From Curvibacter sp. AEP1-3 (GTDB lineage Bacteria > Pseudomonadota > Gammaproteobacteria > Burkholderiales > Burkholderiaceae_C), in assembly GCF_002163715.1 (NCBI RefSeq), contig NZ_CP015698.1:310001-374000 (forward strand): a DNA stretch of 64,000 nucleotides. Reading direction: 5' to 3'. Positions 34,091 through 42,318 of this stretch are shown piece after piece; positions within the stretch are counted from its first letter, which is position 1, and each line of letters starts with the position of its first letter. The notes under the pieces were generated by a model, which did not search any database, was not told the DNA's origin, and saw only the letters and a list, made by a program, of their open reading frames with translations. Made by a program: the position numbers and the translations under genes.

Positions 34091-35308
34091 TCAGCTTTGG
34101 ATGTTGCATTCACGGCGCAACAAGGCTACCGCGTCATTGAAGGTGTAATCGTGGTCGCTGGTCAAAGTGCCGGAGGCTTCTTCGATGAAGTTGGTCCACA
34201 GGCTCGCATAGTCTTCCAGATGTTCTGCAGGTGCATGGTCCTGGATGAATTGCAGGGGAAGGGCGGTTTGCAGACCTGATTTGCGAATCTTCTTCACCAA
34301 GTTGGAGGCCGCTTTTTCGGTCAGTACGGTTTTCGCTGCACTGCCGGCGGCCATGCACAGGAAAAGGGTGAGTAGCGAGCTCTCGTCGTCATTCCCACCG
34401 GTGGCTTTGGCCCAGGCTTTGGAGACTGATCTATCAAATTGCTCCACTTCGCTGATGGCGTCTTCCACCCAGAAATAGCGGCCCATGAAGGCGGGAGTCT
34501 GGTCAAACAGTTTGCGGGCAGGGAGGGCCGACTCCAACCATTTTGCGGAGTCTTCCCAGACGGAATCACGCACGGACTCCACCACTGGAAGCCATTCGGA
34601 GGGCAGGTCTGCAGGCAGCGTCAGCGGCAGCTTGCCGGGTTTGTTCAGGTAGCGCTTGCGCAGCGCAAGAATCATCTTTTCAAAGGTAACCCAGTCCGGC
34701 AATGTGCTGCGTTTGCAGGCTATAGCAAGCAATGCGGTCCGGATCACGGCCTCAGCGTCTTTACCGGCTTCCTCCAGTTCGTCTGCATCCATTCCCAACC
34801 GGCCTGCAATCCAGATGGCGGCTTCGACCACAGCCGTCGCGTGGCTGCGGCTGGCCAGCTCTGCCTGGTAGTCGGCCAGCGGGCGCAGGCTCCATTTGGC
34901 CAACAGGGGAATGTGTTCGTCGCGAAAGCCACTGCGTTCATTCATACCGAAGTGGGTGGTCTGCGGCATGGTGATGAGCGCTTTCAACATGTCCGAGCCC
35001 GCTTTGGAACGGGACAGGAAGCTGTTGTCGCGCAGGAGCTCCGCCGCTTTTTGAAGGTCGCCCTGTGAGGTGTGTGCCAGGTGCAGGCTCACCAGATTGA
35101 CTATGCGGTCTTTGGCCAGTTCCAGCTCAGGCCGCAAAAACTCGGTGCCGAAATATCGGGCGATCTGCACCATGCCTTTGGGCGCATCGGCACAAATTGC
35201 ATCGAGTTTGTCTTGACCGATCAGGCCGTGGCGCACACCGTGGGCCAGAGCCTTCTCGAAAAATGGGCGATCGTCAAAAAGCGAAACGGCTTGCTGTGCG
35301 GCAGACAT
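34091..35308 (-). CDS. Conserved hypothetical protein, last gene of J-domain operon
   Basis: I do not recognise this 405-residue protein. It has no signal peptide or membrane segment and looks mainly alpha-helical, with runs such as AELLRDNSFLSRSKAGSDML and an Ala/Leu-rich segment LLTLFLCMAAGSAAKTVL (possibly buried helix) near 330. Start 35308 (MSAAQQAVSLFDDRP) is chosen because the region upstream is low-complexity basic and overlaps the previous gene. It lies 16 bp after the 249-residue gene, so it belongs to the same transcription unit. Confidence 0.75.
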   Translation of the reverse strand: MSAAQQAVSLFDDRPFFEKALAHGVRHGLIGQDKLDAICADAPKGMVQIARYFGTEFLRPELELAKDRIVNLVSLHLAHTSQGDLQKAAELLRDNSFLSRSKAGSDMLKALITMPQTTHFGMNERSGFRDEHIPLLAKWSLRPLADYQAELASRSHATAVVEAAIWIAGRLGMDADELEEAGKDAEAVIRTALLAIACKRSTLPDWVTFEKMILALRKRYLNKPGKLPLTLPADLPSEWLPVVESVRDSVWEDSAKWLESALPARKLFDQTPAFMGRYFWVEDAISEVEQFDRSVSKAWAKATGGNDDESSLLTLFLCMAAGSAAKTVLTEKAASNLVKKIRKSGLQTALPLQFIQDHAPAEHLEDYASLWTNFIEEASGTLTSDHDYTFNDAVALLRRECNIQS

Positions 35309-35324
35309 GGCGGGAAACTTTAGG

Positions 35325-36074
35325 TTAGATGGCTGATTCTTCGTCGTCTTCCCGGGCGGCAGGTGTGGCCTTGCCGCGGTCGGTATCGCCAGTTTCGACT
35401 TTGCCGTCGTCTTCCTCTTCGGGCATTTCCTCCTCGTCCAAGCCGAGATCAAATGCCCGGGCTTTGGCGCGCAGCACGATCAGCATTTCGATGAACAAGT
35501 CGGGTAGTTCATGGCGCAGCAACCACGCCATCTGCATCCAGTCCTGGTCGGCCACTTCGTCCAGATCCACCTTGGGGCGTACATAGGCAGATTGGTACAG
35601 GGCTTGCTCCGACAAGATTTCGCCGTCGTCTTCTACTGTTTCGAAGGTGCCGCTACGGGCAAAGGCTTCTACCCGGCTCCACTTTTCAGTGAAGTAGTCG
35701 GCCAGTGCCTCGCTTCCGCCTTCCAGATCGCCAATGGCGGTCAAGAACTCAATGGGATCCGCGTCTTCCCGGAAGATGACCGAATTCATCATGCCGCGCA
35801 GGTGGGTGCGGGTCAGGTCTTTGTATTGCTTTTCAATCACTACCGCATGGGCGAACTGCTGTGGAGTGATCAACAGATTGACGATGGATTCCCTGGAGTC
35901 GTCGTATTCGCGGATCACAGCCAAAATGTCTTTGGGCGGCAATTGCTCCAAGACAACCATCAAGGCACCATCCCCCTCGGCGTCGGCCAGTTCGGTTAAC
36001 ACCGATTCCGCACCGACGATATCGCCTGCAGCAATCAGTGCCTGGGTTTTTTCAATCAGGGCTAGTTGGCTCAT
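35325..36074 (-). CDS. Conserved hypothetical acidic protein of J-domain operon
   Basis: This 249-residue protein is unrecognised. It is helical and acidic, with no signal or membrane segment. The N-terminal part (ALIAAGDIVGAESVLTELAD) looks like a helical-repeat hairpin. The last 40 residues are almost entirely charged (LGLDEEEMPEEEDDGKVET), probably a disordered acidic tail. Start 36074 has GGAGAG upstream. Spacing is 31 bp from the previous gene and 16 bp to the next. Confidence 0.75.
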   Translation of the reverse strand: MSQLALIEKTQALIAAGDIVGAESVLTELADAEGDGALMVVLEQLPPKDILAVIREYDDSRESIVNLLITPQQFAHAVVIEKQYKDLTRTHLRGMMNSVIFREDADPIEFLTAIGDLEGGSEALADYFTEKWSRVEAFARSGTFETVEDDGEILSEQALYQSAYVRPKVDLDEVADQDWMQMAWLLRHELPDLFIEMLIVLRAKARAFDLGLDEEEMPEEEDDGKVETGDTDRGKATPAAREDDEESAI

Positions 36075-36105
36075 GGGGTGTTCTCTCCGGGTGACAGGTG
36101 TGTGA

Positions 36106-36660
36106 TCAGTCTTTGTGGTCGAAGCCTTGCTCAACCATCCAGGCGGCGCCTTCTTCCTCGCTCACGCGGCTCTGGCGCTCGTCTTCGTCCATGCCCTCAG
36201 GGTCGCGTTCGATGTCGTCACGGTCGCTCTCTTCGTCGTCGTCCGCATCATCAGCCTGGGCGAATCGGGCGTCCGGCTTGGTCAGCAAATACTCCAAGGC
36301 TGCGGCTACGCTCATGAACCAAGGGCCTGCGGGCTGTTGTAAGACTTGTTGCGCGAGGTTTTGAGCCCAGGGCATCAAGTCCACGGAATCGGCCAAGGTG
36401 TCCCATTCAGGCAAGTCCTCAGACTCCTGGCGCACCAAGTCTTCCATCACGGCGGTGCGCTTGAAGCGGAAGCCCTGGTGGAACACCACGGCCACCATTT
36501 CAGGGCTCAGTTCCAGCATGCTCATCAGGAAGCTGAGCTCTTTGCGACGTTCCGCCAGTTTCTTAGCAAGAACGTTGGTGCCCTCGGAATCTGAGGCCAG
36601 ATCGTCCAGCTCGGCTTGGTAGGCGCTGCGCAGATGGTGAAAGAAAGGAGAGAGGCTCAT
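36106..36660 (-). CDS. Conserved hypothetical protein with acidic tail, J-domain operon
   Basis: This unrecognised 184-residue protein has an N-terminal helical part (MSLSPFFHHLRSAYQAELDD; LAERRKELSFLMSMLELSPE) and an Asp/Glu-rich segment (about 135-170, DDADDDEESDRDDIERDPEG), a feature it shares with its downstream neighbour. Start 36660 lies 13 bp after the J-domain gene; the longer open frame upstream is that gene in another frame. It is likely a cytoplasmic partner of the co-encoded J-protein, as inference. Confidence 0.75.
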   Translation of the reverse strand: MSLSPFFHHLRSAYQAELDDLASDSEGTNVLAKKLAERRKELSFLMSMLELSPEMVAVVFHQGFRFKRTAVMEDLVRQESEDLPEWDTLADSVDLMPWAQNLAQQVLQQPAGPWFMSVAAALEYLLTKPDARFAQADDADDDEESDRDDIERDPEGMDEDERQSRVSEEEGAAWMVEQGFDHKD

Positions 36661-36673
36661 CGGGGTTGCCAAT

Positions 36674-36949
36674 TCAAAGAATGCGGGAGAAATAAGTGGA
36701 CCAGATGTCGCGGGCGGTATCGATCGGACTATCGAGCAGGCCACGCCTGCGATTGTCGTCATAGGCCTGGCGCTTGTCCGTGTCCGACAGCACATCGTAG
36801 GCTTCCTGCACTTCGCGGAAGTACAGCGCAGCGTTCGGGTCGGGATTGCGGTCCGGGTGAAATTGCGCAGCCTTTTGACGGAAGGCTTTTTTGACATCAG
36901 CCAAGGTGGCCGCGCTGTTCAATCCGAGACTGGAGTAATGGTCTTTCAT
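36674..36949 (-). CDS. Small J-domain protein (DnaJ-like co-chaperone)
   Basis: The 91-residue protein is little more than a J-domain: HYSSLGL at the start, basic helix II ([18 protein letters not shown] with His31-Pro32-Asp33) and [21 protein letters not shown]. The HPD loop needed to stimulate DnaK ATPase is intact. There is no Gly/Phe region, zinc finger or substrate-binding domain, so client choice may depend on the three downstream proteins. CAGGATAG provides the ribosome-binding site of ATG 36949. The tRNA-Asn terminator lies about 25 bp upstream, leaving little room for a separate promoter. Confidence 0.88.
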   Translation of the reverse strand: MKDHYSSLGLNSAATLADVKKAFRQKAAQFHPDRNPDPNAALYFREVQEAYDVLSDTDKRQAYDDNRRRGLLDSPIDTARDIWSTYFSRIL

Positions 36950-36973
36950 GCAGCAACTATCCTGCCGTAAAAG

Positions 36974-37006
36974 AAAAAACCCCACTGCATTCGCAGCGGG
37001 GTTTTT
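36974..37006 (-). terminator. Intrinsic terminator of tRNA-Asn
   Basis: On the minus strand an inverted repeat, CCCCGCTGC pairing with GCAGTGGGG around GAAT (one wobble), is flanked by A and T tracts and followed by six T residues. It ends the tRNA-Asn transcript and lies immediately before the J-domain operon, where read-through could feed that operon. Confidence 0.85.
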
Positions 37007-37027
37007 AAATACCCTTGCGGGTTGTTT

Positions 37028-37103
37028 TGGCTCCTCAACCTGGGCTCGAACCAGGGACCTACGGATTAACAGTCCGGCGCTCTACCGACTGAGCTATTGA
37101 GGA
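37028..37103 (-). tRNA. tRNA-Asn (anticodon GTT)
   Basis: The minus strand reads TCCTCAATAGCTCAGTCGG at the 5' end, anticodon loop CTGTTAATC with GTT, T-loop GGTTCGAGCCC, and an acceptor end GTTGAGGA-G-CCA. The 76 nt form a full cloverleaf, including an encoded CCA at 37028-37030. Confidence 0.97.
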
Positions 37104-37115
37104 ATGAAGCCTCAA

Positions 37116-37153
37116 ATTATAGCGTGTTTTTTCGGTGATTTTGGAAACACGCT
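37116..37153 (-). promoter_or_regulatory. tRNA-Asn promoter region overlapping a 9-bp inverted repeat
   Basis: A perfect TATAAT (37116-37121, minus strand) lies about 12 bp before the tRNA. The 9-bp inverted repeat AGCGTGTTT/AAACACGCT (37121-37129 and 37145-37153) fills the space where a -35 would be. The same repeat lies 18 bp after the reductase stop on the same strand and could terminate that operon; no good -35 is visible. Confidence 0.5.
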
Positions 37154-37171
37154 AAATTTTTGAATCTGACG

Positions 37172-38245
37172 CTAACTTTTTTCTTGGGTTCCAACACCTA
37201 GGAGCTGATGCAAACGCGGGCTCGTGGTGGTGTACTGCAAGAGGACTTTTTTCTCTGGAGAGATAAAGGCCATCGCGCCGAAGGCCGCTAGTGTAGCCTC
37301 ATGAAAGCCACTCAAAATCAATTTCCGCTTTCCGGGATAAAAATTTATATCCCCGACTGCAAAAATTCCGGGGAGCTCGCTTTGAAAGTTCTCGGTGTTG
37401 ACGGGAACCTGCTTGCGTTCCAAGGTCCAGCCCCAGTCGGCAATCGGGCCCATCTTCGGTGACACGCCCAAGCGCACGATCACATGGTCGGCAGGTACCG
37501 GGGTCTCTTTGCCTTCGGCAGTCAACACTTGCAGAGCGTGAAGCCTATCGCCCTCCGCCTCACAGCCCGTAACTTGCGCTGCCAGCACCTGAATCTTTCC
37601 TGCAGCGCGAGCAGCTTCCAACAATTGCAGGGTCGCGGGCTCACCAGTGAATACATCCCGACGGTGGATCAGGGTCACGCTAGCGGGGCCACGGGCATTT
37701 TCCGATGGCTGTGCAGCATCCAGTGCCGCCACGACGGCAGACTCATCGCCACCCAGTACGACAACATGGGCATCTGCCATGGTGCCATCCGGCAGCGCTG
37801 CGTCATGGGGGTAGTGCACCTGCCGGCCTTCAAAGGCTTCCAGCGCGGGAACGGGTGGTTTGCGGGCCACAAAGGCTCCCACGCCGGCTGCGACAAAAAG
37901 CGTCTTGGTAACGAAAGTGTTGCCAGTGTCCGTGACGAGGTGCAAGCGACCATCTTCCAAGCGGGTGACGGATTCGACTAACTGGGAGAAATGCATCTGC
38001 GCCTGAAAAGGCGCTATCTGCTGGAGCAGACTTTGCGTGAGGCCGCGGCCGGTGGTGACCGGTGTGCCGGGGATGTCGTAAATCGGCTTGTCGGCATAGA
38101 GCTCCATGCATTGGCCGCCTGCATAAGGTAAGGCATCAATGACATGGGCCTGCACTTCGTGCAGGCCCAGTTGGAACACTTGGAACAGGCCTACGGGACC
38201 TGCTCCGATGACGACGGCATCGGCTTCAATCACGGGAGCAGCCAT
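37172..38245 (-). CDS. Ferredoxin/flavodoxin-NADP+ reductase, thioredoxin-reductase-like type
   Basis: The 357-residue flavoprotein has an FAD Rossmann start DAVVIGAGPVGLFQVFQLG, the NADPH-binding VVVLGGDESAVVAALD (about 163) and the FAD-closing GIFAVGDINFYPGKRKLILS. It lacks the redox CxxC of thioredoxin reductase, as expected for the homodimeric TrxR-like FNR class. It moves electrons between NADPH and ferredoxin. Immediately upstream (13 bp) is the ferredoxin gene, its likely partner. Confidence 0.88.
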   Translation of the reverse strand: MAAPVIEADAVVIGAGPVGLFQVFQLGLHEVQAHVIDALPYAGGQCMELYADKPIYDIPGTPVTTGRGLTQSLLQQIAPFQAQMHFSQLVESVTRLEDGRLHLVTDTGNTFVTKTLFVAAGVGAFVARKPPVPALEAFEGRQVHYPHDAALPDGTMADAHVVVLGGDESAVVAALDAAQPSENARGPASVTLIHRRDVFTGEPATLQLLEAARAAGKIQVLAAQVTGCEAEGDRLHALQVLTAEGKETPVPADHVIVRLGVSPKMGPIADWGWTLERKQVPVNTENFQSELPGIFAVGDINFYPGKRKLILSGFHEATLAAFGAMAFISPEKKVLLQYTTTSPRLHQLLGVGTQEKS

Positions 38246-38258
38246 GCCGACTCTGTGA

Positions 38259-38588
38259 TTAGCGAATCAGCTGCGACAGCTTGCCAGTCTTGTCTTTCCA
38301 GTCGTCGGCATCCGGCAGGGGCGCCTTGCGCTTGGTGATGCTCTTCCAGCCGGGGAGGCGGGCGAGCTCTGCGTTCAGCGCGATCATGTGCTGCTGGTCT
38401 TTGGGTGCGTCTTCTTCGGCGTAAATCGCGTTCGCTGGGCACTCGGGAATGCAGACGGCACAGTCGATGCACTCATCCGGGTCGATCGTCAGAAAGTTGG
38501 GGCCTTCGCGGAAGCAATCCACGGGGCAAACGTCCACGCAGTCGGTGTATTTGCACTTGATACAGGCTTCGGTGACGATGTGTGTCAT
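38259..38588 (-). CDS. fdxA: Seven-iron ferredoxin (FdxA type)
   Basis: The 109-residue ferredoxin has [27 protein letters not shown] and [18 protein letters not shown], the cysteine arrangement of bacterial [3Fe-4S][4Fe-4S] ferredoxins, and a C-terminal helical extension. It is a small cytoplasmic electron carrier. Start 38588 gives the conserved N-terminus; a longer open frame upstream adds unrelated residues. It is co-transcribed with the NADP reductase. Proximity to the sulfite reductase operon hints that the pair may serve sulfite reduction. Confidence 0.93.
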   Translation of the reverse strand: MTHIVTEACIKCKYTDCVDVCPVDCFREGPNFLTIDPDECIDCAVCIPECPANAIYAEEDAPKDQQHMIALNAELARLPGWKSITKRKAPLPDADDWKDKTGKLSQLIR

Positions 38589-38661
38589 GTTGTTTGAGAG
38601 CAGTAAATAAGAGGGCGGGCACTGAAATGCCAAGCCCTTGATTTTATTGGGTTTTGCAGAC

Positions 38662-38679
38662 GCCCCTTGTCACAGGGGC
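38662..38679 (-). terminator. Hairpin after cysN
   Basis: GCCCCT pairs with AGGGGC around a six-base loop, 18 bp after the cysN stop on the minus strand. No T-run follows, so it is a weak candidate for the end of the sulfate operon. Confidence 0.4.
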
Positions 38680-38696
38680 ATCTCCTTTGCGTTGTG

Positions 38697-40073
38697 TCAA
38701 CTCAGCAGCAGGGCGCCGGAGGTCTTGTGCGAGGCGGTGTCCACCAGAATAAGCGAGCCCAATACCCGGCTTTGCACATATGGAACGGCGGTAATTGCCT
38801 CTTGCAGCGCGAGCTCGATGTGGCCAATCGCGTTGGGCGCAATCTCAGTGGCATCGTGCTCTTCCAAGGTGTTGATGTCCAGGCTGTGGGCTATGCGCTT
38901 GACCTTGGCTTTGATCCAGCGGTGGCCATGCAGCGCCAGGTACACGCGGCCCGCAACCAGAGGCTCATCGTCCATCCAGGCCACAGTGGCCTTGATTTCA
39001 CGGGTGGCTTCGGCAAAAGCACGGGGCTTGGGCGTGTCGGCAAATTCGTCGTCCGGGTCTGCGGCGGGTGTGACCTGTGCCAACAGCCAGTCGCCACGGG
39101 ACACATCCACTTCGCGGTCCAGCGTGATGCCAGCGCCATGGCCTGCAGTGACGCTGCCAGGCACGCGGGCGTGGTTCACCACTTGCGCCACCACGGCGGC
39201 TTGGCCGCTGGGGTGGATGCTGATGGTGTCGCCCACCTGTACGGTGCCAGTGGCCACACGGCCCCAGAATACGCGGCGGCCTTGGGTGGTGTCGGCAGAG
39301 TTGTGGAACTTCTCCACCCACTGCACCGGGAAGGCGAAGGGCACATCGGTCTCTGCGGCGGTGACCGGCAGTGTTTCCAGCAAGGCCAACAGGCTAGGGC
39401 CTGTGTAGCCGCACCAGCCGGGCGTTGCTTCCACCACGTTGTGGCCCTTGAGGGCGGACATGGGGATGGTGGCCGTCACGGCAATGCCGGCTTGCTTTGC
39501 AAAGGCCTGCAGCGCTTCGCTGATTTTGGCAAACGCGGCGGTGGCGTCATTGCCCAAAGCGTCGAGCTTGTTGACGGCAAAGATGATGCCGGGCACGCGC
39601 AACAGGTTGACCAGCAGGCTGTGGCGGCGGGTCTGCGGCAGCAGGTCCACCAAGCCGTCTACATTCCACTTGAGCTTGGTGGCGTCTACCAGCACCACGG
39701 CGGCGTGGGCGCTGCTGGCGGCAGTGACCATGTTGCGGGTGTACTGCTCGTGGCCGGGGGCGTCACCAATGATGAATTTGCGGGTGGGCGTGGCGAAGTA
39801 GCGGTAGGCCACATCGATGGTGATGCCTTGCTCGCGCTCAGCGCTTAAACCGTCGGTGAACAAGGCCAGATCGGCCTCGCCGCTTTTGGAAACGTTGGCC
39901 AACTGGTCTTGCAGCACCGCCTTGCTGTCGACCAACAGGCGGCCGATCAGGGTGCTTTTGCCATCGTCCACGCTACCGCAGGTGATGAAGCGCAGTGCGG
40001 ATGAAGTGTCATTTGTGCTGCTAGCGCCCGTGGAATGTGCGGTAGCAGCTATATTATTTGTAGCGGTTGTCAT
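38697..40073 (-). CDS. cysN: Sulfate adenylyltransferase subunit 1 (GTPase)
   Basis: With CysD it makes adenosine 5'-phosphosulfate, driven by GTP hydrolysis. The 458-residue protein has the EF-Tu-like GTPase motifs GSVDDGKSTLIGRL, DAPGHEQYTRNM and NKLDALG, followed by beta-barrel domains. No APS kinase (CysC) domain is fused. The first about 20 residues are encoded by repeat copy b, so the natural N-terminus has been extended or rewritten by the repeat. It is separated from cysD by 129 bp occupied by a hairpin element. Confidence 0.95.
   Translation of the reverse strand: MTTATNNIAATAHSTGASSTNDTSSALRFITCGSVDDGKSTLIGRLLVDSKAVLQDQLANVSKSGEADLALFTDGLSAEREQGITIDVAYRYFATPTRKFIIGDAPGHEQYTRNMVTAASSAHAAVVLVDATKLKWNVDGLVDLLPQTRRHSLLVNLLRVPGIIFAVNKLDALGNDATAAFAKISEALQAFAKQAGIAVTATIPMSALKGHNVVEATPGWCGYTGPSLLALLETLPVTAAETDVPFAFPVQWVEKFHNSADTTQGRRVFWGRVATGTVQVGDTISIHPSGQAAVVAQVVNHARVPGSVTAGHGAGITLDREVDVSRGDWLLAQVTPAADPDDEFADTPKPRAFAEATREIKATVAWMDDEPLVAGRVYLALHGHRWIKAKVKRIAHSLDINTLEEHDATEIAPNAIGHIELALQEAITAVPYVQSRVLGSLILVDTASHKTSGALLLS
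40017..40064 (-). repeat. 48-bp bipartite palindromic repeat, copy b
   Basis: Copy b reads on the minus strand in the first codons of cysN and encodes ATNNIAATAHSTGAS. It keeps the family landmarks: GCTAC at 1-5, TAGCTGC at 14-20, CGCA at 24-27 and GCGCT at 38-42. It also forms the inner near-palindrome GCTGCTACCGC/GCGCTAGCAGC. It is read in the same frame as copies c and e. Confidence 0.8.
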
Positions 40074-40097
40074 GAAGCTTGTTAGCAGTGATGGCTA

Positions 40098-40193
40098 GGA
40101 TTAGGTAGGTTGGGTGCTTTGCGCAGTGAGGTCAAGGAGGAGGCCGCAGGCCGGGGGACACGAACGGAGCAGAGTGCCCAGCCTGCCTAATCC
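40098..40193 (+). repeat. Long hairpin element, copy 1 (cysD-cysN gap)
   Basis: Outer arms 40098-40122 and 40169-40193 form a 25-bp stem in which the five non-Watson-Crick positions are all G-U type. The interior carries the conserved blocks GTCAAGGAGGAG and GGGGGACAC...GGAGC around a small inner hairpin GGCC-GCA-GGCC. The same interior occurs twice inside hrpA. The orientation of the conserved interior is opposite to cysD/cysN transcription. Confidence 0.8.
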
Positions 40194-40202
40194 GGGTTGC
40201 GC

Positions 40203-41135
40203 TTAAAAGTAACCATCTTTCTTCCGCTTCTCCATGGAAGCCTCAGAAGTCTTGTCGTCCATGCGGGTGGCGCCACGCTCGCTCACGTCAGCCGCCAGCG
40301 TTTCGATCACGATGTCGGCAGCGGTGGCGGCCAAACTTTCCACCGGGCAGGTGCAGGTGATGTCACCCACAGTGCGGAATCGCACGTCGCGGCTCTCGAT
40401 GGTTTCGCCTTCCTTGGGTGGCGTCAGCTCCGTTACGGGAACCAGCAAGCCTTTGCGCTCGACCACGTCTCGCTTGTGCGTGTAGTACAGGCTTGGCAAG
40501 GCGATCTTTTCACGCTCGATGTACTGCCACACGTCCAGCTCCGTCCAGTTGCTGATGGGGAACACGCGGAAGTGCTCACCGGGCTGAAGGCGGGTGTTAA
40601 ACAGTGTCCACAGCTCAGGGCGCTGGGCCTTGGGCTGCCACTGGCCGAAGCTGTCGCGGTGCGAAAAGATGCGTTCCTTGGCGCGGGCCTTTTCTTCGTC
40701 GCGGCGGGCACCGCCAATCAAAGCGTCAAAGCGGAATTCGTCGATGGCTTCCAGCAGCGTGACGGACTGGTGCACATTGCGGCTCTCGCCGGGGTGGGCC
40801 AGGCGCACGGTGCCGCGGGCCATGGAGTCTTCCACGCTGCGCACGATGAGCTCGGCGCCCAGTTCCTTGGCACGGAAGTCGCGGAAGTCGGTCACTTCAT
40901 GGAAGTTGTGACCGGTGTCGATCATCAGCAGCGGGTAGGGGATGCGGCCTACGCCAAATGCCTTTTCCGCGCACTTGAGCATGACGAGCGAGTCTTTACC
41001 ACCCGAGAACAGCAGGGCGGGGCGCTCAAACGCAGCCGCCACCTCACGCAGGATGAAGATGGTCTCTTCCTCCAGCGCATCCAGATGCTGGTTGGAGAGG
41101 CGGTCGAAATGGGTGGGTTCAGTCATGGCGTTCAT
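40203..41135 (-). CDS. cysD: Sulfate adenylyltransferase subunit 2
   Basis: This catalytic subunit of ATP sulfurylase has 310 residues, with the PP-loop SGGKDS (about 44-49), DTGHNFHEVTDFRD and GGARRDEEKARAKER. It ends with the usual RKKDGYF tail. It overlaps the cysH stop by four bases (ATGA at 41132-41135), so it is coupled to APS reductase. A long hairpin element lies just after its stop and could reduce transcription into cysN. Confidence 0.95.
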   Translation of the reverse strand: MNAMTEPTHFDRLSNQHLDALEEETIFILREVAAAFERPALLFSGGKDSLVMLKCAEKAFGVGRIPYPLLMIDTGHNFHEVTDFRDFRAKELGAELIVRSVEDSMARGTVRLAHPGESRNVHQSVTLLEAIDEFRFDALIGGARRDEEKARAKERIFSHRDSFGQWQPKAQRPELWTLFNTRLQPGEHFRVFPISNWTELDVWQYIEREKIALPSLYYTHKRDVVERKGLLVPVTELTPPKEGETIESRDVRFRTVGDITCTCPVESLAATAADIVIETLAADVSERGATRMDDKTSEASMEKRKKDGYF

Positions 41136-41932
41136 GCTTTGGCTTCTTCATGTTTCACGTGCAGGCCGCATTCTTTGGCGGCTTCGTCTTCCCACCACCA
41201 GCGGCCGGAGCGGAAGTCTTCACCCAGGCTGATGGCGCGCGTGCAAGGCTCGCAGCCGATGCTGGGGAAGAACTGGTCGTGCAGGGGGTTGTAGTCCAGC
41301 TTGTGGGTCTGGATGTAGTGCCACACATCGCCCCAAGTCCAGTTGGCCAGGGGGTTGATCTTGATTCGGGGCTCAGAGCTGTCCACCAGGGGCACATCGG
41401 CACGGGCGCCGGACTGTTCGCGGCGCAGGCCGGTAATCCAGGCGTCTTTGCCTTTGAGCGCGCGCTCCAGCGGTTCCATCTTGCGGATGCCGCAGCAGGC
41501 TTTGCGCAGGGCGATGCTCTTGTACATCGCGTCTTTGCCTTCGCGGTCCACAAACTTGACCACCGATTCATTCACCGGCTGGTACACCGTAACCGCAGCG
41601 CGGCTCGATGCCTTGAAGCGCTCCAGCAGGTTCAGGGTTTCTTGGTGCAGGGCGCCGGTTTCCAGCACGAAAATGCCGATGTCCAGCTTCAAGCTGTTGA
41701 TCAGATGGCTGATGACTACGTCTTCAGCGCCCAAGCTGGACGCTTGGGTGACGGTAGCAGCATCACCATCTACACCCGCGTATTGGGCTGCGGCTTGGGC
41801 GAGCACACCTTGGGCTTCGGCCAGCTTGATGATGTATTCGCCGCTGGCTTCGGCATTGCGGGCCATGGCGCTGCCTGCAGGCTGCACTTGCACCGCAAAA
41901 CGGTTGCCTAAGGAGGAAGTTTCCGCGCTCAT
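41132..41932 (-). CDS. cysH: Assimilatory adenylyl-sulfate (APS) reductase
   Basis: The 266-residue reductase has the iron-sulfur ligand set Cys146-Cys147 (ACCGIRK) and Cys227/Cys230 (GCEPC) and the catalytic C-terminal ECGLH (Cys255). The CC...CxxC cluster distinguishes the APS-using class from PAPS reductases, which agrees with absence of a cysC domain in this operon. It reduces APS to sulfite and AMP using thioredoxin or glutaredoxin. Its start overlaps the stop of the DUF934 gene. Confidence 0.94.
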   Translation of the reverse strand: MSAETSSLGNRFAVQVQPAGSAMARNAEASGEYIIKLAEAQGVLAQAAAQYAGVDGDAATVTQASSLGAEDVVISHLINSLKLDIGIFVLETGALHQETLNLLERFKASSRAAVTVYQPVNESVVKFVDREGKDAMYKSIALRKACCGIRKMEPLERALKGKDAWITGLRREQSGARADVPLVDSSEPRIKINPLANWTWGDVWHYIQTHKLDYNPLHDQFFPSIGCEPCTRAISLGEDFRSGRWWWEDEAAKECGLHVKHEEAKA

Positions 41933-42318
41933 ACCGCTTCGCCTTCACGGGCAAAGTGGGGCTTCACGGTCACCGCGTCGCCTTGGTAGAAGCCGCGATA
42001 ACGGTCGAACTGGCGCTGTGCGAAGTCGATGTTCTGGTCAGCGCGCAGCACGGCCACGTCAAAGCCGGTGCGTTCCATTTGCACCAGTTGGTCGATCAGC
42101 ACGTCGCCAGTGGCGCGCAGTTCGCCGGTGAAGCCCAGGCGGCGGCGCAGCAAAAAGGCCTGGCTGTACGCGCGGCCGTCGGTGAACTTGGGAAAGTTCA
42201 GGTCGATGCGGGCGACGCCTGCGAGGTCCAGCGCGCGGGGGTCTTCGGTGTTTGCCAGTTCGATGACTCTTAGGCCCTCAGCGCCCGTGGAGTGTGCGGA
42301 AGCAGCTATCAATTTCAT
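41929..42318 (-). CDS. DUF934 protein of the sulfate assimilation operon
   Basis: The 129-residue protein belongs to DUF934, a small family regularly found between cysI and cysH in proteobacteria; visible motifs are RIDLNFPKFTDGRAYSQAFLLRRRL and GELRATGDVLIDQLVQMERTGFDV. The molecular role is unknown; support of sulfite reductase is the usual guess. The start codon and first about 15 residues come from repeat copy c, and the encoded AHSTGA is shared with the N-terminus of CysN. Confidence 0.88.
   Translation of the reverse strand: MKLIAASAHSTGAEGLRVIELANTEDPRALDLAGVARIDLNFPKFTDGRAYSQAFLLRRRLGFTGELRATGDVLIDQLVQMERTGFDVAVLRADQNIDFAQRQFDRYRGFYQGDAVTVKPHFAREGEAV

Noticed and set aside
38667..39848. 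393-codon plus-strand frame opposite cysN
   Set aside because: Shadow of cysN with no family resemblance or plausible start signal.
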